Positions 41,416 to 50,394 of a stretch of 64,000 nt of DNA are shown in pieces; position 1 is the stretch's first letter; each line of letters starts with the position of its first letter. The DNA is from an uncultured Lachnospiraceae bacterium. Its GTDB lineage: Bacteria > Bacillota > Clostridia > Lachnospirales > Lachnospiraceae. The stretch spans positions 50,473-114,472 of the forward strand of contig CAJUDE010000013.1 in assembly GCA_910585295.1 (NCBI GenBank), read 5' to 3'. Position numbers and translations under genes: made by a program. The notes under the pieces are model-generated. The model had not been told where the DNA came from and searched no databases. It saw nothing but the letters and a program-made list of their open reading frames with translations.

Positions 41416-43406
41416 TAAACAATATGCAATTCATGGAGCGCCCTTGTGACCGCCACATACAGAAGCTTTGCGTCCCGCCCCTGTTCCTGGTAGGCAGCCC
41501 CATCCGGGTTCCAGAGGACTACCCCGTCAAATTCCAGCCCTTTCGTTAGCTGGACAGGCAGCACCAGCACGCCTTTTTGGAAATCGCCCTCCTCTGCCAG
41601 CTCCACCAGCCCCCCCAGTTCCTTTTCCGCCGCTTCTGCCCTCTGACGGTCCCGGCAGATAACCGCTATGGTGCCATAACCCCTCCCCTGCATCGCATGC
41701 ACCAGCTTTGCCGCCGCTTCCCCAAGGCTTTTGGACTGGCAAAAAGACACCTCCCTGCCATGGCGGATCACCGGCTGTATTTTGTAGGCGCCAAAAGACG
41801 CCTTTTCCAACACTTTCCCTGCATATTCAGAAATCTCAATAGTATTCCGGTAACTTTTTGCCAGCATATAGAACTTTGCCCGCCCAGGGCCAAAAATATG
41901 CTGCCTCAAATCTTCCCAGCTATTCATCCCTGTTTCATAATTAATATTCTGCGACACATCCCCCATAATCGTGAAATAGCACTGATGCAGCGCCTGTTTC
42001 ATCACATAATATGCCATAGCCCCGAAATCCTGGGCTTCATCCACCATCACCTGCCCATATTCCCCATAAGGCTCTTTTTCCGTGACCCGTTTTTGAATTA
42101 AAGCTAAAGCCGCCATATCATACAAATCAAACTGCCCTTTTTTGACCCGCCCAGACAGACCTTTTATATCCACGGAATGGGACGCCCCATATTCCACCAG
42201 AAAATCCTGGTAGATTGTTACAATATTTTTCTGCCCAGGCGCCCATTTAAAATAATTTGCATACTCCTTTATTTTTTCTTTCCTAAGCCGCCCCTCCTCC
42301 GCAACCAAAAACCGTACCCTGTCTTTCAGCCGCCCATTCAAAAGCCGGAACATCTGCTGTATGGAAAAGCCAGGGTTTTCTTTCCGGGCAGAGTGGATGC
42401 TTTCCTTCGGGAGGATTACGCCTATCTGCCCGTCCACAACGTTTTTTTCTGGAACCAAACGGTCCCACAGCCCCTGCAGATACCCTTCCAGCTCCTTTGC
42501 AAAAGCCAGTGTGCTTTTCCATGCCTCCCCAGCCGCCACTTCTGTCAGGGCAAACCGTTTCTTCCACTCCTTCCCCAACAAATCCCGGAAAAATACATCC
42601 ATCCTCTTTTGGCTTACATGATGCACATCCAATTCTGGTAAGCCGCTGGTAATATAGCCCAGCAGCATGTCGTTGCTCCCGATAATGCAAAATTCATCCG
42701 GTGAAAACCTTTTTCCATAATTATATAAGATATAAGAAATGCGGTGCATAGCCACAGTGGTCTTCCCACTCCCAGCCACCCCCTGCACAATCAGGTCTGC
42801 AAAAGGCGTCTCCCGTATAATCTCGTTCTGTTCTTTTTGTATAGTGGATATAATATCGTTTAACACCAGGTCTTTATTCTGCGACAGGTATTTCACCAGC
42901 AATTCATCCGTTGCGGCTGTGTCATTGTCAAAATACCCTACCAGCTTCCCCTGGCTGATATCAAAGGTACGCTTCAACTGCAAATCCACAGCAATATTCC
43001 CCACCTCAGGCACATGATAGCTTCCAGAGCCAAGCTCATTCTCATAATACAAGGCGGACACTGGCGCACGCCAGTCAATGACCATCACGTCCGCCTTATC
43101 CCTGGAAACCCCATTTTTGCCAATATAAAGGCTTTCTTTTTGCCCGCTGCCCTGCTCCTGGTAATCCACCCTCCCAAAATATGGCTTCTGCAAAGCCGCC
43201 TGGTTTTTGCGCAGGACATTCTCATTATGTTCCTGGATATCCTGGCTCACTACCAATTGGTTATACAATTCTGTGTCACCGGAAGTGAACGCGGCATATA
43301 ATTCCTCTGTCTCTTTTTTCCCTTCCTCTACCTTCTGTTTATAATGCCTGATATTTTCCCGAACCACGTCCAGGCATTCCTGAAAATGCTTTTGTTCCTG
43401 TTCCAT
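41382..43406 (-). CDS. helD: RNA polymerase-recycling helicase-like protein HelD
   Basis: The 674-residue SF1 (UvrD/Rep-like) ATPase has a coiled-coil N-terminal arm (ECLDVVRENIRHYKQKVEEG), Walker A in VQGVAGSGKTTVAMHRISYI, Walker B in GQVMVDEAQDFGAM, and late motifs TKGLEFDGVVLW and YVAVTRALHELHIVY. HelD binds stalled core RNA polymerase and releases it from nucleic acid. The FGRVDY segment after the N-terminal arm is usual in this family. The ribosome site is GGAAGGAGGAGC. It is a stand-alone unit. Confidence 0.92.
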   Translation of the reverse strand: MEQEQKHFQECLDVVRENIRHYKQKVEEGKKETEELYAAFTSGDTELYNQLVVSQDIQEHNENVLRKNQAALQKPYFGRVDYQEQGSGQKESLYIGKNGVSRDKADVMVIDWRAPVSALYYENELGSGSYHVPEVGNIAVDLQLKRTFDISQGKLVGYFDNDTAATDELLVKYLSQNKDLVLNDIISTIQKEQNEIIRETPFADLIVQGVAGSGKTTVAMHRISYILYNYGKRFSPDEFCIIGSNDMLLGYITSGLPELDVHHVSQKRMDVFFRDLLGKEWKKRFALTEVAAGEAWKSTLAFAKELEGYLQGLWDRLVPEKNVVDGQIGVILPKESIHSARKENPGFSIQQMFRLLNGRLKDRVRFLVAEEGRLRKEKIKEYANYFKWAPGQKNIVTIYQDFLVEYGASHSVDIKGLSGRVKKGQFDLYDMAALALIQKRVTEKEPYGEYGQVMVDEAQDFGAMAYYVMKQALHQCYFTIMGDVSQNINYETGMNSWEDLRQHIFGPGRAKFYMLAKSYRNTIEISEYAGKVLEKASFGAYKIQPVIRHGREVSFCQSKSLGEAAAKLVHAMQGRGYGTIAVICRDRQRAEAAEKELGGLVELAEEGDFQKGVLVLPVQLTKGLEFDGVVLWNPDGAAYQEQGRDAKLLYVAVTRALHELHIVYQDGLSPLLLG

Positions 43407-43642
43407 CTTGCTCCTCCTTCCTGTTTCTACCAGTATAAAAAAGAATCCTAAAAAGTACTAGACTTATATTTTGCAATATGTTATGATGTAGAATGAAGTT
43501 TAGCCAAAAACAGGCATGGTTCGCTCGAATATATGTTTGTGAAACAGGAAACATAACGGCATTCCCTATCAGGATTAGGGCGCCAAACGGGCGCGCTGCA
43601 CCCGCTTTATACCATAGATTGATATACAATAACAATATACAT

Positions 43643-43673
43643 AAAAAGAATCCCACAAGTGGGATTCTTTTTA
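43643..43673. terminator. Bidirectional Rho-independent terminator
   Basis: AAAAAGAATCCCAC-AAGT-GGGATTCTTTTT forms a perfect stem with A and T runs on both sides. It lies five bases beyond the HAD gene stop (43678) and ends the leftward purA-HAD transcript. Confidence 0.9.
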
Positions 43674-43677
43674 TGTA

Positions 43678-44280
43678 CTATTGCACGCCCAAGCTCCTTA
43701 ATTCTTCCTCCGCCTGAGCCTTCGTATGGAAATGGATGGTCGCCATCCCAAGCTGGTTGGCTGCAATGATATTGCTTCGGTTATCATCCAAAAACACACA
43801 TTCTGTTGGGTCTAATTGGTATTTCTTTAACAACGCCTCATAAATTTCCAACTCTGGCTTCGTGGCGCAAACCTCATAGGAGAAGATGGCGCCGTCCACC
43901 TCCTCCACAAAGGAAAGCTCCTCGATGCTCTGGGAATACATCCTCCTGGAATAATTAGACAATAGGTACACCTGGTACCCTTTTTCCTTCAAACTGCGAA
44001 TCCAGCTATGGGCGTACCCATACTGTTTGATGGAATTCCCCATATTATCCCAGAACTTAAGGACCTCTGCCTTGTAATCTGGCGCTTTGGCCAAAAAGCC
44101 GTCCAGAATCTCATCGTCCGACATCCTGCTGCGGTCAAATTCATTCCACAATTCGGACAATACTGTGGCGTCCGCCACTTTCTGACAAACTTCTGCTGAA
44201 AAGCCCAGGGCATCCATAAGCCCCTGCCAGTCAAAATCCACCAATACTTTCCCTACGTCAAACACTACATTCTTTATCAT
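43678..44280 (-). CDS. HAD-superfamily hydrolase
   Basis: The protein has 200 residues. Motif I is MIKNVVFDVGKVLVDFDW; the second Asp of the usual DxD is Gly-shifted as DVGKVL, as in YihX-like HADs. Motif II is YLLSNYSRRM, motif III CATKPELEIYEALLKKY and motif IV ECVFLDDNRSNIIAA. YihX-type enzymes dephosphorylate sugar phosphates. ATG 44280 follows AAGGGAAAGA; the longer frame to 44334 enters purA. It is 10 bases after purA, probably co-transcribed. Confidence 0.85.
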   Translation of the reverse strand: MIKNVVFDVGKVLVDFDWQGLMDALGFSAEVCQKVADATVLSELWNEFDRSRMSDDEILDGFLAKAPDYKAEVLKFWDNMGNSIKQYGYAHSWIRSLKEKGYQVYLLSNYSRRMYSQSIEELSFVEEVDGAIFSYEVCATKPELEIYEALLKKYQLDPTECVFLDDNRSNIIAANQLGMATIHFHTKAQAEEELRSLGVQ

Positions 44281-44290
44281 ATTCTTTCCC

Positions 44291-45574
44291 TTATTTCCCA
44301 TTGCGGTAAATGATATCGTCCCTGCCTGGCCCATTGGAAACCATAGTAATCGGGAACCCTATCTTTTCTTCTACAAACTCTATATACTTCCTACAGTTTT
44401 CTGGAAGCCCTTCATAAGATTTAATGCCCCGGATATCACATTTCCATCCTGGAAGTTTCTCAAATACTGGCTTCGCTTTCTCCAGCTTCACAGTTGCTGG
44501 GAATTCTGTGGTTACTTCCCCATCAATGTCATATGCCACGCATACAGGGATTTCATCCAGATAGCCCAGCACATCTAACACCGTAAAGGCAACTTCTGTG
44601 GCGCCCTGGATGCGGCACCCGTATTTGCTTGCCACAACGTCGAACCAGCCCATACGCCTGGGCCGCCCGGTGGTCACGCCAAACTCCCCGCCGTCTCCGC
44701 CCCGGCGGCGCAGCTCGTCTGCCTCTTCCCCAAAAATCTCACTGACAAACGCCCCGGCGCCTACTGAAGAAGAATAAGCCTTGCATACGGTAATGATGTT
44801 CTGAATCTCATATGGGGCAATCCCGGCGCCTATCGCCCCGTAAGCCGCCAGTGTGGAAGAGGAAGTCACCATTGGGTAAATTCCATGGTCTGGGTCCTTT
44901 AAGGAGCCAAGCTGCCCTTCCAGCAAAATATTTTTGCCAGCCTTCACTGCTTCCCAAAGGTATGCGGAAGTGTCGCACACATATGGCTCCACCTTTTCTT
45001 TATAACCTCTCAGTTCTTCCATTAATGCCTCTGGGTTCAGCAGCGGCTTATGGTATAAATGCTCCAGCAGGACATTTTTCGTCTCGCAAATGCGCGCCAC
45101 CTTTTCTTTCAATGCCGCTTCGTCAAAAAGCTCGCTGACCTGGAAGCCGATTTTTGCATATTTATCGGAATAAAATGGCGCAATTCCTGATTTTGTGGAA
45201 CCGAAGGATTTCCCTCCCAGCCGCTCCTCCTCATACTGGTCAAACAAAATATGGTAGGACATTACCATCTGCGCCCGGTCAGACACCAGCACCTTTGGCT
45301 TTGGCACCCCTCTGTCCACAATGGATTGGATTTCTTCCATAAGCACTGGGATGTTCAATGCCACGCCATTCCCAATAATGCTTGCGGTATGCCCATAAAA
45401 CACGCCGCTTGGAAGGGTATGCAATGCAAATTTCCCATAATCGTTGACGATGGTATGCCCTGCATTTGCACCGCCCTGGAACCGCACGATAATATCGGCT
45501 TCTTTTGCCATCATATCGGTGATTTTCCCTTTTCCCTCGTCTCCCCAGTTTGCACCAACAATTGCATTTACCAT
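44291..45574 (-). CDS. purA: Adenylosuccinate synthetase
   Basis: The 427-residue GTP-dependent enzyme joins IMP and aspartate in AMP synthesis. The P-loop-like start is NAIVGANWGDEGKGKITDMM, and RFQGGANAGHTIV follows. GQLGSLKDPDHGIYPMVTSS, TGRPRRMGWFD and the final SNGPGRDDIIY region are as expected. Its length is the usual one. The ribosome site is AAGGAGGAAC. No other purine genes adjoin, though deoD and xpt are elsewhere in the window. Confidence 0.97.
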   Translation of the reverse strand: MVNAIVGANWGDEGKGKITDMMAKEADIIVRFQGGANAGHTIVNDYGKFALHTLPSGVFYGHTASIIGNGVALNIPVLMEEIQSIVDRGVPKPKVLVSDRAQMVMSYHILFDQYEEERLGGKSFGSTKSGIAPFYSDKYAKIGFQVSELFDEAALKEKVARICETKNVLLEHLYHKPLLNPEALMEELRGYKEKVEPYVCDTSAYLWEAVKAGKNILLEGQLGSLKDPDHGIYPMVTSSSTLAAYGAIGAGIAPYEIQNIITVCKAYSSSVGAGAFVSEIFGEEADELRRRGGDGGEFGVTTGRPRRMGWFDVVASKYGCRIQGATEVAFTVLDVLGYLDEIPVCVAYDIDGEVTTEFPATVKLEKAKPVFEKLPGWKCDIRGIKSYEGLPENCRKYIEFVEEKIGFPITMVSNGPGRDDIIYRNGK

Positions 45575-45795
45575 TTAAAGTTCCTCCTTACCTTCCCTCA
45601 CCTTATTTGCTAAATAAGGGAATCCTTTGCTTTCTGTGCGTTATATGCCAAGCCTGCGCCTGGCACCGTTTCAGTATAACGCAATTCCTTCCATAAGTAA
45701 ACTCAATGTTTGTTATAATTGCTATAATTGCTATTTATACCAGCCGCCCATTGGGATGCCCTTTTGCCGCCCATTTGATGTTTTTCACTTTTGGA

Positions 45796-45824
45796 TTGAA
45801 TTTTCCAATTATATTCTGTATAAT
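45796..45824 (+). promoter_or_regulatory. Sigma-A promoter of the TRIC-channel gene
   Basis: TTGAAT (45796-45801) and TATAAT (45819-45824) are spaced by 17 bases, 31 bases before the start codon. Confidence 0.75.
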
Positions 45825-45855
45825 AGGCGATAAAAACAACTAGGAGCATGTGATT

Positions 45856-46506
45856 ATGTTTTACTCAGAGCTATTTATTTTTATGTTGGAAATTATTGGG
45901 ACCGTCGCCTTTGCTTCCTCTGGGGCAATGCTTGGGATCCGTAAAAATATGGACATTTTTGGCGTTAACGTGCTAGGCATCACCACTGCAGTGGGCGGCG
46001 GGTGCATCCGCGACCTGCTCTTGGGCATCCACCCTCCTAAAATGTTCCAGAATATCGCCTATGCCGGCACGGCGGCCCTCACTTCCTGCCTGCTGTTCTT
46101 CCTGTTTTTCCTCAACAAGGAACTGCTGGAAAGCAAATTCCTGGAACGCTATGAACGCCTGATGAGCGCATTGGACGCCGTTGGCCTTGGGATTTTCACC
46201 GTCATGGGCATCCGTACCGCCATGGAACTGGAAAACAGCCAGGAACACAATTTATTCCTGCTTGTTTTTGTGGGTGTGGTGACAGGCATCGGGGGCGGCA
46301 TGATGCGGGATATTATGGCTGGCAATACGCCTTTTGTCTTTATTAAGCATGTATATGCCTGCGCCGCCCTGCTTGGCGCGTTCCTCTATATCTTCCTGTG
46401 CCAGGCAATCCCAGATATTGCCGCCATGCTGATTAGTTCCACGGCTGTTGTGGCAATCCGGCTGTTGGCGGCCCATTACCGCTGGAACCTGCCCCGTATC
46501 CGCTGA
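45856..46506 (+). CDS. TRIC family (UPF0126) trimeric cation channel
   Basis: The protein has 216 residues with seven hydrophobic segments in two homologous halves, each with the glycine-rich kink: VGGGCIRDLLLG and IGGGMMRDIMAG. Bacterial TRIC homologues form trimeric K+-permeable channels. The start was set at ATG 45856 (TAGGAGC nine bases upstream); GTG 45850 is too close to that site. It is followed by a dispersed hairpin repeat and a MATE gene on the same strand. Confidence 0.9.
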   Translation: MFYSELFIFMLEIIGTVAFASSGAMLGIRKNMDIFGVNVLGITTAVGGGCIRDLLLGIHPPKMFQNIAYAGTAALTSCLLFFLFFLNKELLESKFLERYERLMSALDAVGLGIFTVMGIRTAMELENSQEHNLFLLVFVGVVTGIGGGMMRDIMAGNTPFVFIKHVYACAALLGAFLYIFLCQAIPDIAAMLISSTAVVAIRLLAAHYRWNLPRIR

Positions 46507-46513
46507 CAAGGGC

Positions 46514-46583
46514 GCCTCCCTCGCGGCATTCGCCAAATATCCGCGCGGGCGCGGTTTTGGCTCATTGCCCGCGGGAATAAAAT
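46514..46583 (+). repeat. GC-rich nested-hairpin repeat, copy 2
   Basis: This copy is nearly identical to 2335-2404 (CTCGCGGCATTCGCCAAATA ... TTGGCTCATTGCCCGCGGG, then AATAAAA). It sits in the 115-base gap between the TRIC and MATE genes and could act as a transcript-stabilising or partially terminating stem. Confidence 0.7.
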
Positions 46584-46621
46584 TACTGACTTTACCAACC
46601 ATTAGAAAGGATCCAAAAACC

Positions 46622-47962
46622 ATGACCAAAGATATGACCACCGGGAACCCCTGGAAAATCATTTTATTCTTCTCCATCCCTGTCCTGTTGGGCAATTTAT
46701 TCCAACAATTCTACAATATGGCGGACGCTGTGATTGTAGGGCAGTTCCTTGGGGAGGACGCTTTAGCCGCCGTAGGCTCCACCGGCTCCATTATGTTCCT
46801 GGTATTGGGGTTTGCCATGGGCATCGCGCAAGGCTTCGGCGTGCTGATATCCCACGCCTTCGGGGCTAAAGATGAAGCCCGCCTGAAACATTATGTGGCA
46901 GTGTCCTTGCTGCTTGGGCTTGCAGTCTCTTTACTGACCACCGCCCTTACCATCACAGAGTCAAGGAACCTGCTTTTATTTATGAAAACGCCGGAAAATA
47001 TCCTGGGCATGGCGAATGATTATATCACCATTATTTATGCTGGCATCACTGCTACCATGGCGTTTAATATCACTTCCTCTATCCTGCGCGGGGTAGGCGA
47101 CAGCAAAACGCCTTTGTATTTCCTGCTGCTTTCCTCCGCCCTGAATATTTTTTTGGATTTATTCTTTATTTTAGCGCTCCATTCAGGGCCAGAAGGCGCC
47201 GCCTATGCGACGGTGGTTGCCCAGGGGATATCGGCGCTGCTGTGCTTTTTCTACATGTTTCGGAAATTTGACCTTTTGAAGCTGCGCCGGCAAGACTTCT
47301 ATTTTGACTGGAAAAGTATCCGGGAGCTTCTGTCGGTCGGGATCCCTATGTCCATCAACTATTCCGTCACGGCTGTAGGCGTTATGCTCTTACAGGGCGC
47401 CGTAAACGTATTCGGTTCCAGCGTGGTTGCCGCTTTCACCGCTGCATCTAAAGTGGAATCCCTTGCCACCCAAACCATGCCGACCCTTGGCACTACCATG
47501 TCTACCTACTGCGGGCAGAACCTGGGCGCAAAGGAATACAAACGCATTTTTGACGGCATGAAAAAAGCTTTCCTGCTTGTGCTTGCAATTTCGCTGTTTG
47601 GGGCTGTGGTCACCGTAGGCTTTGGGAGATATATTGTATGTTTATTTTTAAGCAACCCATCGGACACAGTGCTGGAATACACCACCTCATACTTGAACAC
47701 CATTTCCTGGTTCTTTGTGCCGCTTGCCATGATATTCCTATACCGAAGCTCCCTTCAAGGGCTTGGGGAAAACTTTGTCCCTGTTATGAGCGGCGTGCTG
47801 GAATTGATTTTCCGGTTCCTGGTCATTTTCTTCTGCCTGGAGCCCTTTGGCTACGCGGCTGTCCGGTATGCCAACCCCGCCGCGTGGGCTGGCGCCGGAA
47901 TCCCCCTTTTTGCCGCCTACCTGCTTTGGAAAAGGAAAGCCAAGCGCCTAGACAATACATAG
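46622..47962 (+). CDS. MATE family multidrug/toxin exporter
   Basis: The protein has 446 residues with 12 predicted membrane helices in two MatE halves. The N-terminus KDMTTGNPWKIILFFSIPVL with LLGNLFQQFYNMADAVIVGQ is the standard MATE beginning (NorM/DinF-like prokaryotic branch). GVGDSKTPLYFLLLSSALNI and the PMSINYSVTAVGVMLLQGAV stretch mark helix 7. MATE proteins export cationic drugs or metabolites by Na+ or H+ antiport; the substrate is unknown. ATG 46622 follows AGAAAGGATCC. It ends 13 bases before the convergent DegV gene. Confidence 0.92.
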   Translation: MTKDMTTGNPWKIILFFSIPVLLGNLFQQFYNMADAVIVGQFLGEDALAAVGSTGSIMFLVLGFAMGIAQGFGVLISHAFGAKDEARLKHYVAVSLLLGLAVSLLTTALTITESRNLLLFMKTPENILGMANDYITIIYAGITATMAFNITSSILRGVGDSKTPLYFLLLSSALNIFLDLFFILALHSGPEGAAYATVVAQGISALLCFFYMFRKFDLLKLRRQDFYFDWKSIRELLSVGIPMSINYSVTAVGVMLLQGAVNVFGSSVVAAFTAASKVESLATQTMPTLGTTMSTYCGQNLGAKEYKRIFDGMKKAFLLVLAISLFGAVVTVGFGRYIVCLFLSNPSDTVLEYTTSYLNTISWFFVPLAMIFLYRSSLQGLGENFVPVMSGVLELIFRFLVIFFCLEPFGYAAVRYANPAAWAGAGIPLFAAYLLWKRKAKRLDNT

Positions 47963-47975
47963 AAAACGCCCCTTT

Positions 47976-48842
47976 TTAAGGCAGCTTTTTCGCACATGCA
48001 AGGGCTAACGCCCCCGGCCCAATATGGCACGCCACGCTTAAGGACAATGGGTCCACCATCGTGATTTCCGCTTTGGGGAACGCTTCCTGCACCTGCACCT
48101 TAAATTCCAGCGCGGTCTGCCGGTCTTTGGTATAGGCGATATACAGGTGCATCCCTTCCCCCGCCGTGTCCTTAAACCGTTTTTCAAAGTCGTTCTTTAC
48201 GGCTTCTACCATAATATTCTTTGCCTGTTTCACGGTCCTTGCTTTGGCAAAGGCGTCCAGCTTCTCTCCCTGGATTTGCAGCACTGGCTTTAATTTCAGC
48301 AGCGTGCCAAGGGCAGCCGCCGCGGGGGTTATCCGCCCTCCCTTTTTGAGGTATGCCAAGGTGTCCACCATAATATAAATGCTGGAATCAAATTTCGTCT
48401 GTTCCAGGTAATCTTTAATTTCCTGTGCGCCTTTCCCACGCCTTGCAAGCTCCGCTGCATCCAGCACGGACTGTTTCTGGGTCACAGAGATGCGCTGGTT
48501 ATTCACTACCTGAACTTTCCCATCATAATCCTGCGCCAGCATAATGGCAGTCTCACAGGAGCTGCTCAGCCCGCTTGACATAGGAATATGGACAATCCCA
48601 TCATATCCTTCTAACAATTTATCCCACAATTCTGTCACAGAGCCAACTGCAGGCATGGAAGTGGAAATATCTGCATTCCCTTCCAGCCTCTCATAAAATT
48701 CTTCCTGCGACAGGTCAATATCCTCAAAAAAAGTCTCACCATTAATAAAAAAGGGCATTGGCAGGACATTCACCCCATACTCTTTTGCCTGTTCTTGCGT
48801 AATCCCACTATTACTGTCTGTTACAATCGCAACTTTTCCCAA
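47976..48842 (-). CDS. DegV family fatty-acid-binding protein
   Basis: The 288-residue protein of the DegV/FakB fold begins VAIVTDSNSGITQEQAKEYG. It has INGETFFEDIDLSQEEFYER, the lipid-site loop PMSSGLSSSCETAIML, and LAYLKKGGRITPAAAALGTL. FakB proteins present fatty acids to the kinase FakA. The start is taken as TTG 48842 because AAAGGAGGG lies eight bases upstream and the encoded LGKVAIVTDS matches the family; the longer frame to 48905 has no ribosome site. Confidence 0.9.
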   Translation of the reverse strand: MGKVAIVTDSNSGITQEQAKEYGVNVLPMPFFINGETFFEDIDLSQEEFYERLEGNADISTSMPAVGSVTELWDKLLEGYDGIVHIPMSSGLSSSCETAIMLAQDYDGKVQVVNNQRISVTQKQSVLDAAELARRGKGAQEIKDYLEQTKFDSSIYIMVDTLAYLKKGGRITPAAAALGTLLKLKPVLQIQGEKLDAFAKARTVKQAKNIMVEAVKNDFEKRFKDTAGEGMHLYIAYTKDRQTALEFKVQVQEAFPKAEITMVDPLSLSVACHIGPGALALACAKKLP

Positions 48843-48925
48843 CTGTGTGGCCCTCCTTTCGCGATCCCCTAAGGCTGCGTTGCAGCTGCAAATTGCACCC
48901 TGCAATGCCCCTTAGCGCGTTTCCA

Positions 48926-49282
48926 TTATCCAACTTGTTTCAGCACTTCCATCAATTGTGCATAGGCCTCCCGCACAACCTCCATATCGCCTTCTATCCC
49001 CTCATGGGTTTGGCTGCGCAGCTTCTCAACCACAATGCCAACAGCATCCATCAGCTTCTCCAGGCCTAAGTTCCCTGCCACTCCCTTTAATGTATGGGCA
49101 AAATGGAACGCTTCTTCATACTGCTGTTCCTCTAACGCTTTTTCCAGCCCAGCAATATTAGTATCTGCCTTAAACTTAATTAATAACCGCTCCAAAAGCA
49201 TCTCATTGTTCATCAGGCGGCTCAACGCCCCTTCCATATTCATGCCCGCTGCGCTCAATTGTTCTTTTATCTCCTGATTCAT
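48926..49282 (-). CDS. HPt-domain phosphotransfer protein
   Basis: The 118-residue, single-domain protein is a four-helix HPt unit with the phospho-accepting histidine at position 63 in HFAHTLKGVAGNLGLEKL. ATG 49282 overlaps the stop of the response-regulator gene (ATGA), so the two are co-translated. It probably receives a phosphoryl group from a hybrid kinase not in this window and passes it to, or takes it from, the adjacent receiver domain. A longer frame to 49345 lacks a ribosome site. Confidence 0.88.
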   Translation of the reverse strand: MNQEIKEQLSAAGMNMEGALSRLMNNEMLLERLLIKFKADTNIAGLEKALEEQQYEEAFHFAHTLKGVAGNLGLEKLMDAVGIVVEKLRSQTHEGIEGDMEVVREAYAQLMEVLKQVG

Positions 49283-50382
49283 ACTTTTCCCTTCCTTTCT
49301 TTTGACCCAATTTCTTCGATTTCTTTTCTGGACATGCGGAAGCATTCCATAATTTTAGGTGAGAATATCCCGCATTCACCGCCCAGCACCATATAATATG
49401 CGTCTTCCTTTGAATAAGCGCGTTTATAAATACGTTCGCTGATCAATGCATGGTACGCGTCCACCACCGACACAATCTGTGCGGAAATAGGTATTTCATC
49501 CCCTTTTAAGCCTTCTGGGTAGCCTTTCCCATCATAACGCTCGTGATGGTACCGGCAGATTTCCATGCTTCTCTTATGGTGTTCTGGGGACTGGATGCTT
49601 TTCATCATCCCCATAATCTCACATCCCTTGGTGGTATGGGATTTCATATATTCCCTTTCTTCCTTTGTCAGCTTTGCCGGCTTAAACAGCACATGGTCTG
49701 AAATCAGAAGCTTACCGATATCCCTTAGGGACGCAAGCTCCGCAATTGACTCCACATCCTCGTCTGACAATTTATACTCAGGGTAATGAGCCTGCACCTT
49801 CCTGCCGATAATCCTGCTGATTTCCCTTACTGCCTGCGGCTTTTCATCAAATTCAGGGTAATGGTGTTCCAAAATGTTGCATATAATGTCAATCATCTGC
49901 TGGCTGGATTTTTTAATTTTTTCTGCCTGGGCCTTCATCACAGAATATTGGTTCCTCAAAAGCTGGTTCTGTTCCTGCACTTTCTCTTCCATATGGTTTT
50001 TATGCTCATATAGGGAAACGTTATTCTCCACACGTTTGCGCACCACGTCTTTGTCAAAAGGCTTGCGTATCATGTCCGCCGCGCCCAGCCCAATGCATTT
50101 CCTCTCTGTCTCAATAGACTGCTCTGCCGTCACTACCAGCGTTGGAATATGGTCCATCCACCCTTTTTTGCGCATGGATTCTAATACTTTCCCACCATCT
50201 TCCCCAGACAGATGCCAGTCCAACAGCACAACGGCTATGTTGTCCGTATCTTTTTCTAATATTTGTAAAGCAGTCTTCGTATCCGCTGCTTCCAATACCT
50301 GGTAATCCTCACAAAAAATCTCTGCCAGGATCAAGCGGTTGCTCTCTACATCATCCACAACCAATATTTTCTGGCGGTTCAT
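49279..50382 (-). CDS. Response regulator with degenerate HD-GYP output domain
   Basis: The protein has 367 residues: a receiver domain (1-120) with the acceptor Asp55 in VVLLDWHLSG and switch residues in LVVTAEQS, a coiled-coil linker (about 120-165), and an HD-GYP domain (about 175-350). The GYP part is intact (HHERYDGKGYPEGLKGDEIP), but the HD dyad reads LRDIGKL, with Arg replacing the metal-binding His, and the upstream conserved His is also missing. c-di-GMP phosphodiesterase activity is therefore doubtful. Its gene lies between fapA (12 bases upstream) and the HPt gene. Confidence 0.9.
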   Translation of the reverse strand: MNRQKILVVDDVESNRLILAEIFCEDYQVLEAADTKTALQILEKDTDNIAVVLLDWHLSGEDGGKVLESMRKKGWMDHIPTLVVTAEQSIETERKCIGLGAADMIRKPFDKDVVRKRVENNVSLYEHKNHMEEKVQEQNQLLRNQYSVMKAQAEKIKKSSQQMIDIICNILEHHYPEFDEKPQAVREISRIIGRKVQAHYPEYKLSDEDVESIAELASLRDIGKLLISDHVLFKPAKLTKEEREYMKSHTTKGCEIMGMMKSIQSPEHHKRSMEICRYHHERYDGKGYPEGLKGDEIPISAQIVSVVDAYHALISERIYKRAYSKEDAYYMVLGGECGIFSPKIMECFRMSRKEIEEIGSKERKGKV

Positions 50383-50394
50383 GCCACTCCCTCC

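Noticed and set aside
45714..45738. Short tandem repeat of TATAATTGC
   Set aside because: Only about two and a half units; probably accidental promoter-like AT sequence.
46448..46621. N-terminal extension of the MATE gene at 46622
   Set aside because: The extension would run antisense-like through the TRIC gene end and the hairpin repeat; the ribosome site and MATE start fit 46622.
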